Origin: Phocaeicola plebeius DSM 17135
GTDB taxonomy: Bacteria > Bacteroidota > Bacteroidia > Bacteroidales > Bacteroidaceae
DNA: 64,000 nt
Direction of reading: 5' to 3'
NCBI RefSeq assembly: GCF_000187895.1
Contig: NZ_DS990118.1
Coordinates: forward strand, 1 to 64,000
Under the pieces are notes generated by a model. The model saw only the letters and a program-made list of their open reading frames with translations, did no database searches and was not told the origin of the DNA. A program made the translations under genes and the position numbers. Shown here piece after piece: positions 1 through 7,802 of this stretch. How positions within the stretch are numbered: position 1 is the first letter of the stretch; each line of letters starts with the position of its first letter.

Positions 1-292
1 TCTTCCGGGAGGATTCCAGCCATTTGTCCAGTTCGTCCCTGTAAAGGCAATATCGTTTGCCGGGCTTGGTGGCGGGAATGCTTCCCTCCGACAGCTTCAT
101 GTAGAGCGTGCCTTTGGGAATGCCCAGATATTCCGCCGCCTCTTCCACTGACATGGGGACATGGGTGTCCACCGCCCTTGCGTTGTTCACACTGCGCTGC
201 TCAGTAAGCAGGCTTCTAAGGCTCATCACCTCGTCCCGAAGCTGAGCCACAATCTCCGGGAGGTCGTTGAATGTAATCACTGTTTTTTCCAT
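1..292 (-). CDS. Excisionase-type helix-turn-helix protein (partial, runs off left edge)
   Basis: An open frame starts at an ATG at 290-292 and stays open to base 1, giving about 97 codons; the C-terminus lies outside the window. It has a short, probably helical N-terminal stretch followed by a MerR/excisionase-like winged helix (SVEEAAEYLGIPKGTLY), then a basic wing and the segment YRDELDKWLESS. Small proteins of this family act as recombination directionality factors or element regulators. Its place on the same strand as a tyrosine recombinase fits that role. The region upstream carries a leader block also found upstream of the recombinase (see the regulatory entries). Excisionase function as opposed to a plain transcription factor is inferred. 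Confidence 0.8.
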   Translation of the reverse strand, partial: MEKTVITFNDLPEIVAQLRDEVMSLRSLLTEQRSVNNARAVDTHVPMSVEEAAEYLGIPKGTLYMKLSEGSIPATKPGKRYCLYRDELDKWLESSRK

Positions 293-322
293 TTGCGTAC
301 TCGCCTCTTTTGTAAGGCTTGG

Positions 323-386
323 CGCAAAGGACTGGAATGATACAGCCGTGAATATCTCCACGAAAGGTCATTGCAAAATAATTCCC
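323..386 (-). promoter_or_regulatory. Shared leader block, copy 1 (upstream of the partial HTH gene)
   Basis: On the + strand GCAAAGGA (324-331) is followed after exactly 14 bases by CCGTGAATATCTCCACGA (346-363). The same two blocks with the same spacing occur upstream of the recombinase gene at 2733-2772. Read on the minus strand, TCCTTTGC could serve as a variant Bacteroides -7 box. The CGTG-N8-CACG palindrome then lies where a -33 box should be, and no good TTTG is present there. That suggests an activator- or repressor-controlled promoter of the element. The sequence match is seen directly; the function is inferred. Confidence 0.5.
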
Positions 387-437
387 GAATAACGATGCCC
401 AACCGCAAATGACGGGTAAAGTTATTCGGGAATTATT
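377..437. repeat. Perfect 17-bp inverted repeat in the integrative element
   Basis: The arm AATAATTCCCGAATAAC (377-393) is matched by its exact reverse complement at 421-437, separated by 27 bases. It lies between the end of the 276-residue membrane protein gene and the leader of the next gene on the minus strand. There is no T-run after it, so a simple intrinsic terminator is not a good fit. It could be a protein-binding site or a transfer or recombination site of the element. Confidence 0.6.
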
Positions 438-501
438 GTATAACAGAGGATTATGAGTTTTGGCTGTTTGTCGTTATTATCGTGATTACTCTAAAACAGG
501 C

Positions 502-1332
502 TTAAATCCGCTTCTCCTGCACATAATCCGCAGGATAATGGAAATCCAGTCTGCCGTTTTCAGGCTCGTCAATGGGAATCAGTGTCTTTAACGGCTCTAC
601 CTTGAAGTTCTTGATGGTAGCTATGTCCGTATCGGCAAACTCCCGTGGGAAAAGGGTGCTGATGAAGCGGGCACGGTTATCCCCCGTGTAGTATTTCTTG
701 TACATGAAACGCTCGGAGATATTCCACACGAAATGGCGGAGCGGAATGTTTGAAATATCTTTGGTCAGCCGCCCTTTTATCGGCTTGGGCTTGTAACTGT
801 GGAGCCGCATCCAGTTGTTGACCTCGGCACAGATGTGGTTCACGGTCTCCTTGTCAGCAATACGGGGCATGATGAAATGGATGTATTCCATGACCATAGC
901 GATGCGCTCCTCATTTTCCCGCTGCTCCCTGTCCTCGTAATCGGCACGGTTCTTCTCGTGAAGCTCCGGGGATATGGCAATCTCTGTCGGTTTTATATCC
1001 GGGGTCGCTTCTCCACCTGTTGGCATTGATGCCGATATTACAGGCTTGTGTGCATCTTGGGACTGGTCTTCCTGAATTTCTGTGATTTCGGCAGGTGTCT
1101 TTTTCCTGCCGAACTTGATTCTGTAGATTTCGTATGTATCGAAAATGACTGTCTGGAAGGAGAAGTAGAGCAGCCACCCCAACAGGTTGCTGCACACAAA
1201 GACTATCAGCCTTACAAAGGTATCTTGGTTGAATTTCTCAGCGACAATCAGTGTCGCTATGGAAGATATTAGGAGGATGGCAAAGCCGACAAATCCTAAA
1301 ATGATATGTTTGTCTTTTACGGACGGTTCCAT
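502..1332 (-). CDS. Membrane protein of the integrative element, function unknown
   Basis: This 276-residue protein starts at an ATG with two hydrophobic segments at about residues 9-31 and 40-64. A charged linker rich in E, K and Q follows, and then a soluble C-terminal domain from about residue 145 with many aromatic and basic residues (WNISERFMYKKYY). I do not recognise a named family. Its position beside a tyrosine recombinase and HTH genes, and a GC content like theirs, indicate cargo or maintenance gene of the same mobile element. A TAAATTTG -7-like box lies at 1373-1380 on the minus strand, with no clear -33 box. Confidence 0.75.
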   Translation of the reverse strand: MEPSVKDKHIILGFVGFAILLISSIATLIVAEKFNQDTFVRLIVFVCSNLLGWLLYFSFQTVIFDTYEIYRIKFGRKKTPAEITEIQEDQSQDAHKPVISASMPTGGEATPDIKPTEIAISPELHEKNRADYEDREQRENEERIAMVMEYIHFIMPRIADKETVNHICAEVNNWMRLHSYKPKPIKGRLTKDISNIPLRHFVWNISERFMYKKYYTGDNRARFISTLFPREFADTDIATIKNFKVEPLKTLIPIDEPENGRLDFHYPADYVQEKRI

Positions 1333-1560
1333 ATTCTTTGTCTTATTCGGTTGTTACTTGTTACTGTTTTCGCAAATTTAATAGTCTTCTTTCAATTATT
1401 ACTCATTATCCTTTGTCAGTGGTTTCTTTTTCAATGTTTTTCACCAAATGTCCGGAATCATACTCAATTATCATACTTTAAGTACCAACCAAAATAAAAG
1501 GAACGGTTAAAGCTCCAAACAATAACCGCTCCCTCTGAATATCATGGATTTTGAACCGCC

Positions 1561-2679
1561 TTACGCTTCCTTGCGTTTCAGGGTTATCTTGTCCACGACC
1601 TCGCACATCTGCTGTGCCGCCATCTTGGAATAAATCTGCGTGGTGGTAATGTTCTTGTGTCCCAGATAGGCTTGGATGACAGCCATGTCCGTACCCATTT
1701 CCACGTGCAGGCTTCCGAATGAATGCCGGGTGCAGTGAAAGGTTATCTTCTTGGTTATGCCTGCCGCCAAGAGCCAGCGTTTGAGTGGTCCTTGCAGCAT
1801 CTTGTCCTTGAAACCGTCAAAGATAAGTCCCTCGTGCCGTTCCCCAAGCAGTCCGTAGGCTTCATCGCTGATGGGGTTGTGTACAATCTGTTTGGTCTTC
1901 TGCATACGGGTGGTCACGAACATCTTGCCGTTGGTGTACGGCTGTATCTGCTGCCAAGTGAGCTGCCTGATGTCGCTCTTTCTTAGTCCGGTCAGACAAC
2001 CGAAAAGGAACGCCCTTTTCAATACCTCTTCCTCACAAGGCGTTTCGGCAAGCCGTATCAGTTCCTCTTGGCTCAGATGTTCCCTCATGGTGGGAATGCA
2101 CTCGATGCGGTCTAAGAATCCGTTTGGGTTCTCCTTTATCTTCCTGTCCCGGTAGGCGGTGTGAAGTACCGCACGGAAAGCCGACCAGTAGCCCGCCGCA
2201 GAATTGATATGCAGCTTTTGGCTGGTGTGTATGGATTGTGGGGCGTTAAGCAGATATTCCATGAACTTGCGGCACAAATCCACGTCCACCTCCTCAAAGG
2301 TGCATTTGCCGTTCACGAACCGCTCGAAATGTTTATAGACGTGCTGCCACTTGATATTCTTCCTGTCTGCCAACCCCTTGAAGTAGGCGAGGAAATCGCC
2401 TTTCATCTTGGCTTTGTCAAAGAAGCCGTTGTTCTCGTTGAAGATGGCTTCATAACGCCTATTACGCAGTATCTCCGCTTTTTTCATCATGCGTGCGTTG
2501 AAATCACGCTCCTGCTGGTTGGCAGGTTTGGCGAAGATGTAAATTCCAAGAGCTTCACGTGTAATCACCTTCATGGTGGTGTTGTCACGGTAGCCGGGAT
2601 AATAGTCCAGACACAGCGAATACTGTGTTCCGTTCTTAATCTTGCGCTTGCGCAAGGTAACTGTCTTGCATTTGCTCAT
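1561..2679 (-). CDS. Tyrosine recombinase (integrase)
   Basis: The 372-residue protein has the layout of a Bacteroidetes phage-type integrase: an N-terminal arm-binding segment, a SAM-like core-binding domain (about 90-190) and a C-terminal catalytic domain. The catalytic set is visible: Arg233 in TGLRKSD, the His315-x-x-Arg318 pair in HCTRHS, His341 in LGHKN and the nucleophile Tyr350 in QIYSK. All expected residues are present, so the enzyme looks intact. It should catalyse site-specific integration and excision of the element to which the neighbouring genes belong. No attachment core could be identified, because the other element end is outside the window. Confidence 0.95.
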   Translation of the reverse strand: MSKCKTVTLRKRKIKNGTQYSLCLDYYPGYRDNTTMKVITREALGIYIFAKPANQQERDFNARMMKKAEILRNRRYEAIFNENNGFFDKAKMKGDFLAYFKGLADRKNIKWQHVYKHFERFVNGKCTFEEVDVDLCRKFMEYLLNAPQSIHTSQKLHINSAAGYWSAFRAVLHTAYRDRKIKENPNGFLDRIECIPTMREHLSQEELIRLAETPCEEEVLKRAFLFGCLTGLRKSDIRQLTWQQIQPYTNGKMFVTTRMQKTKQIVHNPISDEAYGLLGERHEGLIFDGFKDKMLQGPLKRWLLAAGITKKITFHCTRHSFGSLHVEMGTDMAVIQAYLGHKNITTTQIYSKMAAQQMCEVVDKITLKRKEA

Positions 2680-2732
2680 ATTGATGATGTTTTAAGTTGT
2701 ACATTTTCGGGGGTGTTCCCGTGTTTACGGTG

Positions 2733-2793
2733 GCAAAGGAACAACGTGAAACAACCGTGAATACCTCCACGACAATCATTTTGAAATAATTTT
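2733..2793 (-). promoter_or_regulatory. Shared leader block, copy 2 (upstream of the recombinase)
   Basis: GCAAAGGA (2733-2740) is followed after 14 bases by CCGTGAATACCTCCACGA (2755-2772) and then by an AT-rich stretch similar to that of copy 1 at 324-386. The block ends about 55 bp upstream of the recombinase ATG. Adjacent 10-mers ACAACGTGAA and ACAACCGTGA (2741-2760) add a short direct repeat. Co-regulation of integrase and excisionase-like gene is the simplest reading, but it is inferred from sequence identity alone. Confidence 0.5.
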
Positions 2794-2810
2794 CCGGCAA
2801 TGTCGGTTGC

Positions 2811-3752
2811 TCACGGTTGTTTCTCCCTTTCAGCCATGACACGCTCCACATCGGAGCGTAAAAGCAGGTTTTTCACGCCTACTTTTATCTTTTCGATGTG
2901 CTTCACCTTGACGATATGGCTGATGTTGGCGGAGGAAAGCCCGTAAATCTGCCGGACTTGCTCCACGGTGTAGTAGCGTTCATCGTTCACGAGGTCTGTC
3001 CTGCGGAGTTCGTCCAGATGGGATTTGGAGTAATAGGTGCGCCCGTATTCTCTTTTGGTCGGTATCTTGTGGCGGTAGGCGTATGCCCGGAGTGCGGAGG
3101 GTTTCATGCCGAACAGTTCTTCCGCTTCTTCAATCAGGAGCCAATCGGTGATATTGCTTGTATCTATAGCCATACCGAAGAACTCGTCAACGTGTTTCTT
3201 GCTGTAATAGTTTTTCCCTGCGATGCGGCAGATGGGAATGCGGTTGCGCTTGGCTGTGGTATAGAGCCACGACTGCCTGACCTTGAAGAGCGACATCACC
3301 TCCTCGCCAGAATAGAAGTCCAGCACTTCATAGGTTTCCTTTTCCCTTTTTTCTTTTTTGGCAAGCGGGGAAGATGAAGCGGACTTTCTCGGAGTGGAAG
3401 TACTGCCGGGCAGGACACGGTGGTAGGGATTGCCCTCCAGCATCCGCTCGATGTCTGTCTTGCGGATAAACGCCATGCGGTTGCTGATACGTGAGGCTTT
3501 CAGTTTGCCGAGGGCTACGAGTTTATAGATGTACTGTCGGGAACAGCCCATGAGTACTGCTGCTTTGGAAAAGGTGAGATACTCCTGATGCTGTATCTCC
3601 ATCAAGGGGCGGACAGCTTTGAAGAGGTTGTTCTTCTGTTCCGTTCTAGCTCGTTTGGCTTCCGCCTGACAAGCCTCGCTGCAATATTTCTGTACCCCGC
3701 TCCGGGTTACAAATGACTTGCTGCAAAAATTGCATTTTCTGGTTGTTTTCAT
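2811..3752 (-). CDS. Zinc-ribbon protein with four tandem excisionase-type HTH domains
   Basis: The 313-residue protein opens with a Cys4 motif (C7-x2-C10 and C24-x3-C28), probably zinc-binding. Four related winged-helix units follow, at about residues 55-105 (LTFSKAAVLMGCSRQYIYKL), 145-190, 200-250 and 255-310. Each has the same order: a recognition helix, a basic wing and an (Y/F)-x-(R/S)-x2-(D/H)-(V/L/I) ending. The repeated organisation suggests that it contacts several phased sites on DNA. It could be an accessory factor for the neighbouring recombinase or a regulator of the element. The 10-bp-phased repeats at 3801-3920, immediately upstream, are candidate targets; that link is inferred. 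Confidence 0.85.
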   Translation of the reverse strand: MKTTRKCNFCSKSFVTRSGVQKYCSEACQAEAKRARTEQKNNLFKAVRPLMEIQHQEYLTFSKAAVLMGCSRQYIYKLVALGKLKASRISNRMAFIRKTDIERMLEGNPYHRVLPGSTSTPRKSASSSPLAKKEKREKETYEVLDFYSGEEVMSLFKVRQSWLYTTAKRNRIPICRIAGKNYYSKKHVDEFFGMAIDTSNITDWLLIEEAEELFGMKPSALRAYAYRHKIPTKREYGRTYYSKSHLDELRRTDLVNDERYYTVEQVRQIYGLSSANISHIVKVKHIEKIKVGVKNLLLRSDVERVMAEREKQP

Positions 3753-3800
3753 GCTGCTTTTATCGTTTACTGGTTCATTCCTTCAATCGTATATCTCTGA

Positions 3801-3920
3801 AATGGTGAACGGATGTAAACGGAGGTCAACCGTTGTCGCCTTTCTGCACAATGTTACTATTGCTGCATATCAGGGCGGTTGTTGTCGCTCATCGTAAACG
3901 GTTGTAAACCCTTGTCAACT
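3801..3920. repeat. Two clusters of 10-bp-phased GTnAAC repeats
   Basis: In the first cluster GTGAAC, GTAAAC and GTCAAC start at 3805, 3815 and 3825, and a degenerate GTCGCC follows at 3835. In the second, GTAAAC, GTAAAC and GTCAAC start at 3894, 3904 and 3914. All steps are exactly 10 bp, so the sites fall on one face of the helix. They lie in the 378-bp gap between the HTH gene and the nuclease operon, close to the likely end of the integrative element. They look like arm-type or excisionase binding sites, or an operator of the HTH gene. The rest of the gap (3921-4130) is AT-rich and holds no gene. Confidence 0.7.
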
Positions 3921-4130
3921 GTCCGCACGATGTGGCAAAAAACAAGCTCCGCAAATTCTCCACGTCAGAAATACGTCTCAAAAATATGTGGAAATTTGGG
4001 AAGCATCAAAAAGCAGCCGAAAAGTGTTAATTTTTAGAATATTCTGATAGATAAAGACTTACGCTTGAATATTTCTGGTTATTTTTGGTTGTTTTGAGAT
4101 TCTAAATACATAAAATAAACTATTCTTAAT

Positions 4131-5732
4131 ATGAAAATGAAATCACTATTAGGGATTATGCTTTCCCTGAGCATTCTACAGTCCTGTCAGAATGACGAAA
4201 CCAATGGCATCCAAAATGAAGTGAACAAAAATGGTATAACATTCATGTCACTCATAGATGACACTAATAATTCGCGTGCATACGATACCTCCTGGGAGAC
4301 AAACGATGTCATCGGAGTTTTCATGCTTGCCAGTGAAAATAAAAATATACTGGAAACAAACGTACCCTATGTGACATCAAAAGGAGACGGCTATTTTATC
4401 AGTCAAAACCAGCCCATGTATTATCCTGAAAATAATAGCACTGTTGATTTCATTGCATATTACCCGTATAATGAAAATACAAATGATCACACTAATTATA
4501 CTATCAACCTCAGTGATCAGACTAAACAAAATGCTATTGACCTGATGACTGCTGTAAACCTGACAGGACGTGACCAGACTTCTCCACAAGGTAATCTGCA
4601 GTTCAAGCACCTGCTGGCCAAATTGGTATTAAACCTGAAATCTACTTCTGGAAGTTCACTGAAAGGGATCAAGGCTTCTATCAGCGGACTTAAAGTAAAA
4701 GGAACAGCCAACCTGTCCAATGGTTCAATCACTCCTTCTGGTGAAGCAAGCGCTTTCTCCTTATACATAAATGAAGAAGCTACCCAAGCGGAAGCTATCT
4801 TGCTGCCACAAAATCTGAGTGAAAGCGTAAAAATCAAACTGGAGTTCAACGGACAGAGTCAAGAAATTGATACCAAGCTTTCTGGAAGTATTGAACAAGG
4901 CAACAAATATACATACAATGTAAATATAAATTACCAAGGAGGAGAAATTACAACTGATCCGCAAGCCCAATACACAAAATGGGCAGAAACTCCATTAATT
5001 ACTGAATCTCAATTAGCTAAACCTAATATCAAATACATTATTCATTACACTGGAGAAACTTATCAGAACAGTACACTCAACGGTGTCGAAATTCGTAATT
5101 ACAGTATGCTGTATGATACGGATTTGAAAATGGCTTATTGGGTGGCATATCCATTATGCTCATGGTATTTGGGAGACAGCGGACGTACCGATGCATGGGG
5201 ATATAATGATAAATTAGCAGAAAACCTACAACCCAATTTATTGAAAGGCATCTCCGGATATGACCGGGGACATCAAATTCCCAGCGGCGACCGGACACGT
5301 TCAAACTCGATCAACAGCCAAACCTTTTATTACACCAATATGACTCCTCAAATAGGACAAAAAATGAATCAAGCTATTTGGGCTGACCTGGAAAGTGCTG
5401 TAAGAGGATGGAGTAGCGCCACAGATACATTATATGTAGTAACCGGAGCCATGCCTACGACCCAGACAGACCAAACAATCAAATATGTACAAGATAATGA
5501 CGGGAAAAACATGGCTGTTCCCAAATACTACTTTAAGGCATTGGCACGAAAAATAAACGAACAGTTCCAGACAGTAGCCTACAAACTGGATAACATATCC
5601 TACAGCCACAGAGATTATAATGTAGGAATACTATCCGTTAAGGAACTGGAAGAAATAACGGGATTCACATTCTTTCCTGATAAGCCAGAAATCACTGAAA
5701 GCATTAAAAGCCAAAAAACAAGCTGGAAATAA
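4131..5732 (+). CDS. Fimbrillin-like lipoprotein fused to a NUC1 DNA/RNA endonuclease
   Basis: The 533-residue protein has a lipoprotein signal with Cys19 (ILQSC). QNDE follows the Cys and resembles the acidic surface-export signal of Bacteroidetes lipoproteins. Residues about 30-270 match fimbrillin-family features (FIAYYPY, AIDLMTA, FKHLLAKLVLNL). Residues about 285-525 are a DNA/RNA non-specific endonuclease of the NUC1/Serratia type. The DRGH motif gives catalytic His381, followed by TNMTPQ, then Asn413 and Glu421, which match the spacing of the Serratia nuclease metal site. The enzyme is therefore probably active on extracellular DNA and RNA. It is the first gene of a five-gene operon; a TATTTTTG -7-like box lies at about 4080. 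The family is clear, and the surface location is inferred. Confidence 0.9.
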   Translation: MKMKSLLGIMLSLSILQSCQNDETNGIQNEVNKNGITFMSLIDDTNNSRAYDTSWETNDVIGVFMLASENKNILETNVPYVTSKGDGYFISQNQPMYYPENNSTVDFIAYYPYNENTNDHTNYTINLSDQTKQNAIDLMTAVNLTGRDQTSPQGNLQFKHLLAKLVLNLKSTSGSSLKGIKASISGLKVKGTANLSNGSITPSGEASAFSLYINEEATQAEAILLPQNLSESVKIKLEFNGQSQEIDTKLSGSIEQGNKYTYNVNINYQGGEITTDPQAQYTKWAETPLITESQLAKPNIKYIIHYTGETYQNSTLNGVEIRNYSMLYDTDLKMAYWVAYPLCSWYLGDSGRTDAWGYNDKLAENLQPNLLKGISGYDRGHQIPSGDRTRSNSINSQTFYYTNMTPQIGQKMNQAIWADLESAVRGWSSATDTLYVVTGAMPTTQTDQTIKYVQDNDGKNMAVPKYYFKALARKINEQFQTVAYKLDNISYSHRDYNVGILSVKELEEITGFTFFPDKPEITESIKSQKTSWK

Positions 5733-5762
5733 AATAATCATGTTCACAAAAAATAAATTAGT

Positions 5763-7694
5763 ATGAAAATCTCGAATCTATTGTACACAGGGGCATTGTC
5801 AACCCTAGCTCTAATGAGCTGTACAAACAACGACGACCACAGTGACTGGTACGGAAGCGAAGGCATCGTTTTCACCACAACTATTCAGTCTAGAATTTCA
5901 GATAATGTCTGGAATGCAAACGATGAAGTAGGTATCTACATGATGAATGCAGGAAATGGAATTGAGGCTGCTACTGCACAAAACAAAAAGTATATTGCAC
6001 AAACCAATGGAACCCTGACTGCCGCCTCGGGCAACGGCATCTATCTTCCGGAAAGCGGAAGCGTGGACTTCATTGCATATTATCCTTATACTACGAATGT
6101 AAGTGGCAATAAGATTGCAATCAACGTATCGGATCAAAGCAATCCGGCTGCTATCGATTTGATTTATTCAAATGGAACTAAAGGAGTGGAAGCTGCTACT
6201 GCCACAAACATCAGCCTGGGCTTTACACACCAGTTAGCCAAACTGACTCTGAATGTTACCAAAGATGAAACAATTGAAACCCTTAACGGGCTGAACGTTA
6301 ATATGAAAGGTATCACTACAGAAGGTGAATTTAACTTGGTAGACGGGACCTTAACTGGCACAACAGGGACCAATAATAAGGATGTAGCAATGTATGTAGA
6401 TGCGCAAGGAACTACAGCTACGGCTACAGCTATCATACTTCCAACTGCTGCAAGTACAGACCAAACATCAATTAATCTGACCTTCAACCTTAACGGACAA
6501 TCATTTACCCATACGATTAGTGATGTAAGTATTTTCGAAAAAGGAACGAACGTAAGTTTCAATGCCAATCTGTCTATCAACAATGGCAAGCCAGTGGTTA
6601 GCGTAGGTAACGCAACAATCAATGACTGGGTTGAAAAACCAGGTGGAGACATCAACGTAGACTTTGACGGCGGAACTCAACCGGGCGGAGAAACTGTAGC
6701 ATTAGATGAATCATTTGCTACTGGCCAAGGCAACTTCACCATTGAAGACAAGCAGCTTCCGGAAGGTGGAAGTTACGTGTGGAAACATGACACTTTCAAT
6801 GATGACAATTATATGAAAGCCAGCGCTTATATCGGAGGCGCAAAAGCATCTGAATCATGGTTAGTTTCTCCTGCTATAGATTTGAGCCAGGCAACCACTG
6901 CAACTCTGACATTCGACCATACCCACAAATTTATAGGAACTCCTGTTGAGAACTTTATAAGTCTTTGGGTTACTGAAACAAGCGCTGAGAATTGGCAGCA
7001 GTTGAGCATTGACAAATACGGAACAAACAATGACTATACATTTGTAACTTCATCTGTCGATTTGTCTGCTTATGCTGGAAAAACTATCAAATTTGCATTC
7101 AAATATGTAAGTACAACCGATGCAGCCGGTACTTGGGAAATCAAAAACGTGAAAGTAGTTGCCAACGGAGAAGGAGGAGGAACAGTCGATCCTGAACCAG
7201 GAGAAGGAACTAATTTATTAACTAACCCTGGATTCGAAGACTGGACCAGCAAATTGCCAACTGCATGGGACAATGCTACATATAATACAGGAGAAATTGT
7301 AAAAGAGACCAGTATCAAACATGGTGGAAATAATTCACTGAGACAAACTTCGGCCAGTGGTACAAATAAGATTCAACAAGAAGTAGCTATCACAGCCGGC
7401 AAGAAGTATAGAATCTCTTACTGGTTCTTGGATAATGATACAAAAGCAAGTAGCCGCTATTGGTTTGCCATGGTAGGTAGTGACGGAAAAACAATTAATG
7501 ATATTAACAAACAAATTCAGCAAAGCGACTACTCTGCAGACAATGCAGAATGGCAACAAGTTACAATAGAGTTCACAGCTCCTGCTGGCACTGTAAAAAT
7601 GCGTTATGAAGTAAGAACTTACCGCAATATGGATAGCAATGAAGCTGGTGGATACATTTATTATGACGACATGGAGTTAGTTGAAATCCAATAA
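5763..7694 (+). CDS. Fimbrillin-family lipoprotein with jelly-roll binding domains
   Basis: This 643-residue lipoprotein has Cys20 in LALMSC, followed by TNNDDH, an acid-rich stretch typical of surface-exposed lipoproteins. The first ~280 residues are fimbrillin-like and parallel the upstream nuclease (WNANDEVGIYMM, FIAYYPYT, FTHQLAKLTLNV). A domain resembling choice-of-anchor J follows (about 315-460: DESFATGQGNF, WLVSPAIDLS). The C-terminal part is a CBM4/9-like jelly roll (about 480-640: NLLTNPGFEDW, YRISYWF). No catalytic motif is visible. It starts 30 bp after the nuclease gene and is followed by a strong hairpin. Binding or scaffolding of substrate at the surface is inferred. Confidence 0.85.
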   Translation: MKISNLLYTGALSTLALMSCTNNDDHSDWYGSEGIVFTTTIQSRISDNVWNANDEVGIYMMNAGNGIEAATAQNKKYIAQTNGTLTAASGNGIYLPESGSVDFIAYYPYTTNVSGNKIAINVSDQSNPAAIDLIYSNGTKGVEAATATNISLGFTHQLAKLTLNVTKDETIETLNGLNVNMKGITTEGEFNLVDGTLTGTTGTNNKDVAMYVDAQGTTATATAIILPTAASTDQTSINLTFNLNGQSFTHTISDVSIFEKGTNVSFNANLSINNGKPVVSVGNATINDWVEKPGGDINVDFDGGTQPGGETVALDESFATGQGNFTIEDKQLPEGGSYVWKHDTFNDDNYMKASAYIGGAKASESWLVSPAIDLSQATTATLTFDHTHKFIGTPVENFISLWVTETSAENWQQLSIDKYGTNNDYTFVTSSVDLSAYAGKTIKFAFKYVSTTDAAGTWEIKNVKVVANGEGGGTVDPEPGEGTNLLTNPGFEDWTSKLPTAWDNATYNTGEIVKETSIKHGGNNSLRQTSASGTNKIQQEVAITAGKKYRISYWFLDNDTKASSRYWFAMVGSDGKTINDINKQIQQSDYSADNAEWQQVTIEFTAPAGTVKMRYEVRTYRNMDSNEAGGYIYYDDMELVEIQ

Positions 7695-7716
7695 CAATTT
7701 GATCCATTCCCCTCAC

Positions 7717-7760
7717 AAGAGAACATGAAAAAGCTCTATAAAACTTTTTCATGTTCTCTT
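7717..7760 (+). terminator. Perfect 17-bp stem-loop inside the nuclease operon
   Basis: The arm at 7717-7733 (AAGAGAACATGAAAAAG) pairs perfectly with 7744-7760 across a 10-base loop. There is no strong U-run after it, so it may be a partial terminator or an RNA-stabilising or processing element. It separates the two lipoprotein genes from the TonB receptor gene and would set the relative expression of the two halves. Confidence 0.6.
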
Positions 7761-7802
7761 TCAACCCCTTATAAAATAACACTAAACTAACAATTATTTT
7801 TT

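Noticed and set aside
6164..6655. A 163-codon minus-strand frame opposite the second fimbrillin lipoprotein
   Set aside because: It mirrors a real coding sequence and has a Val/Leu/Ser-rich composition with no recognisable motif.
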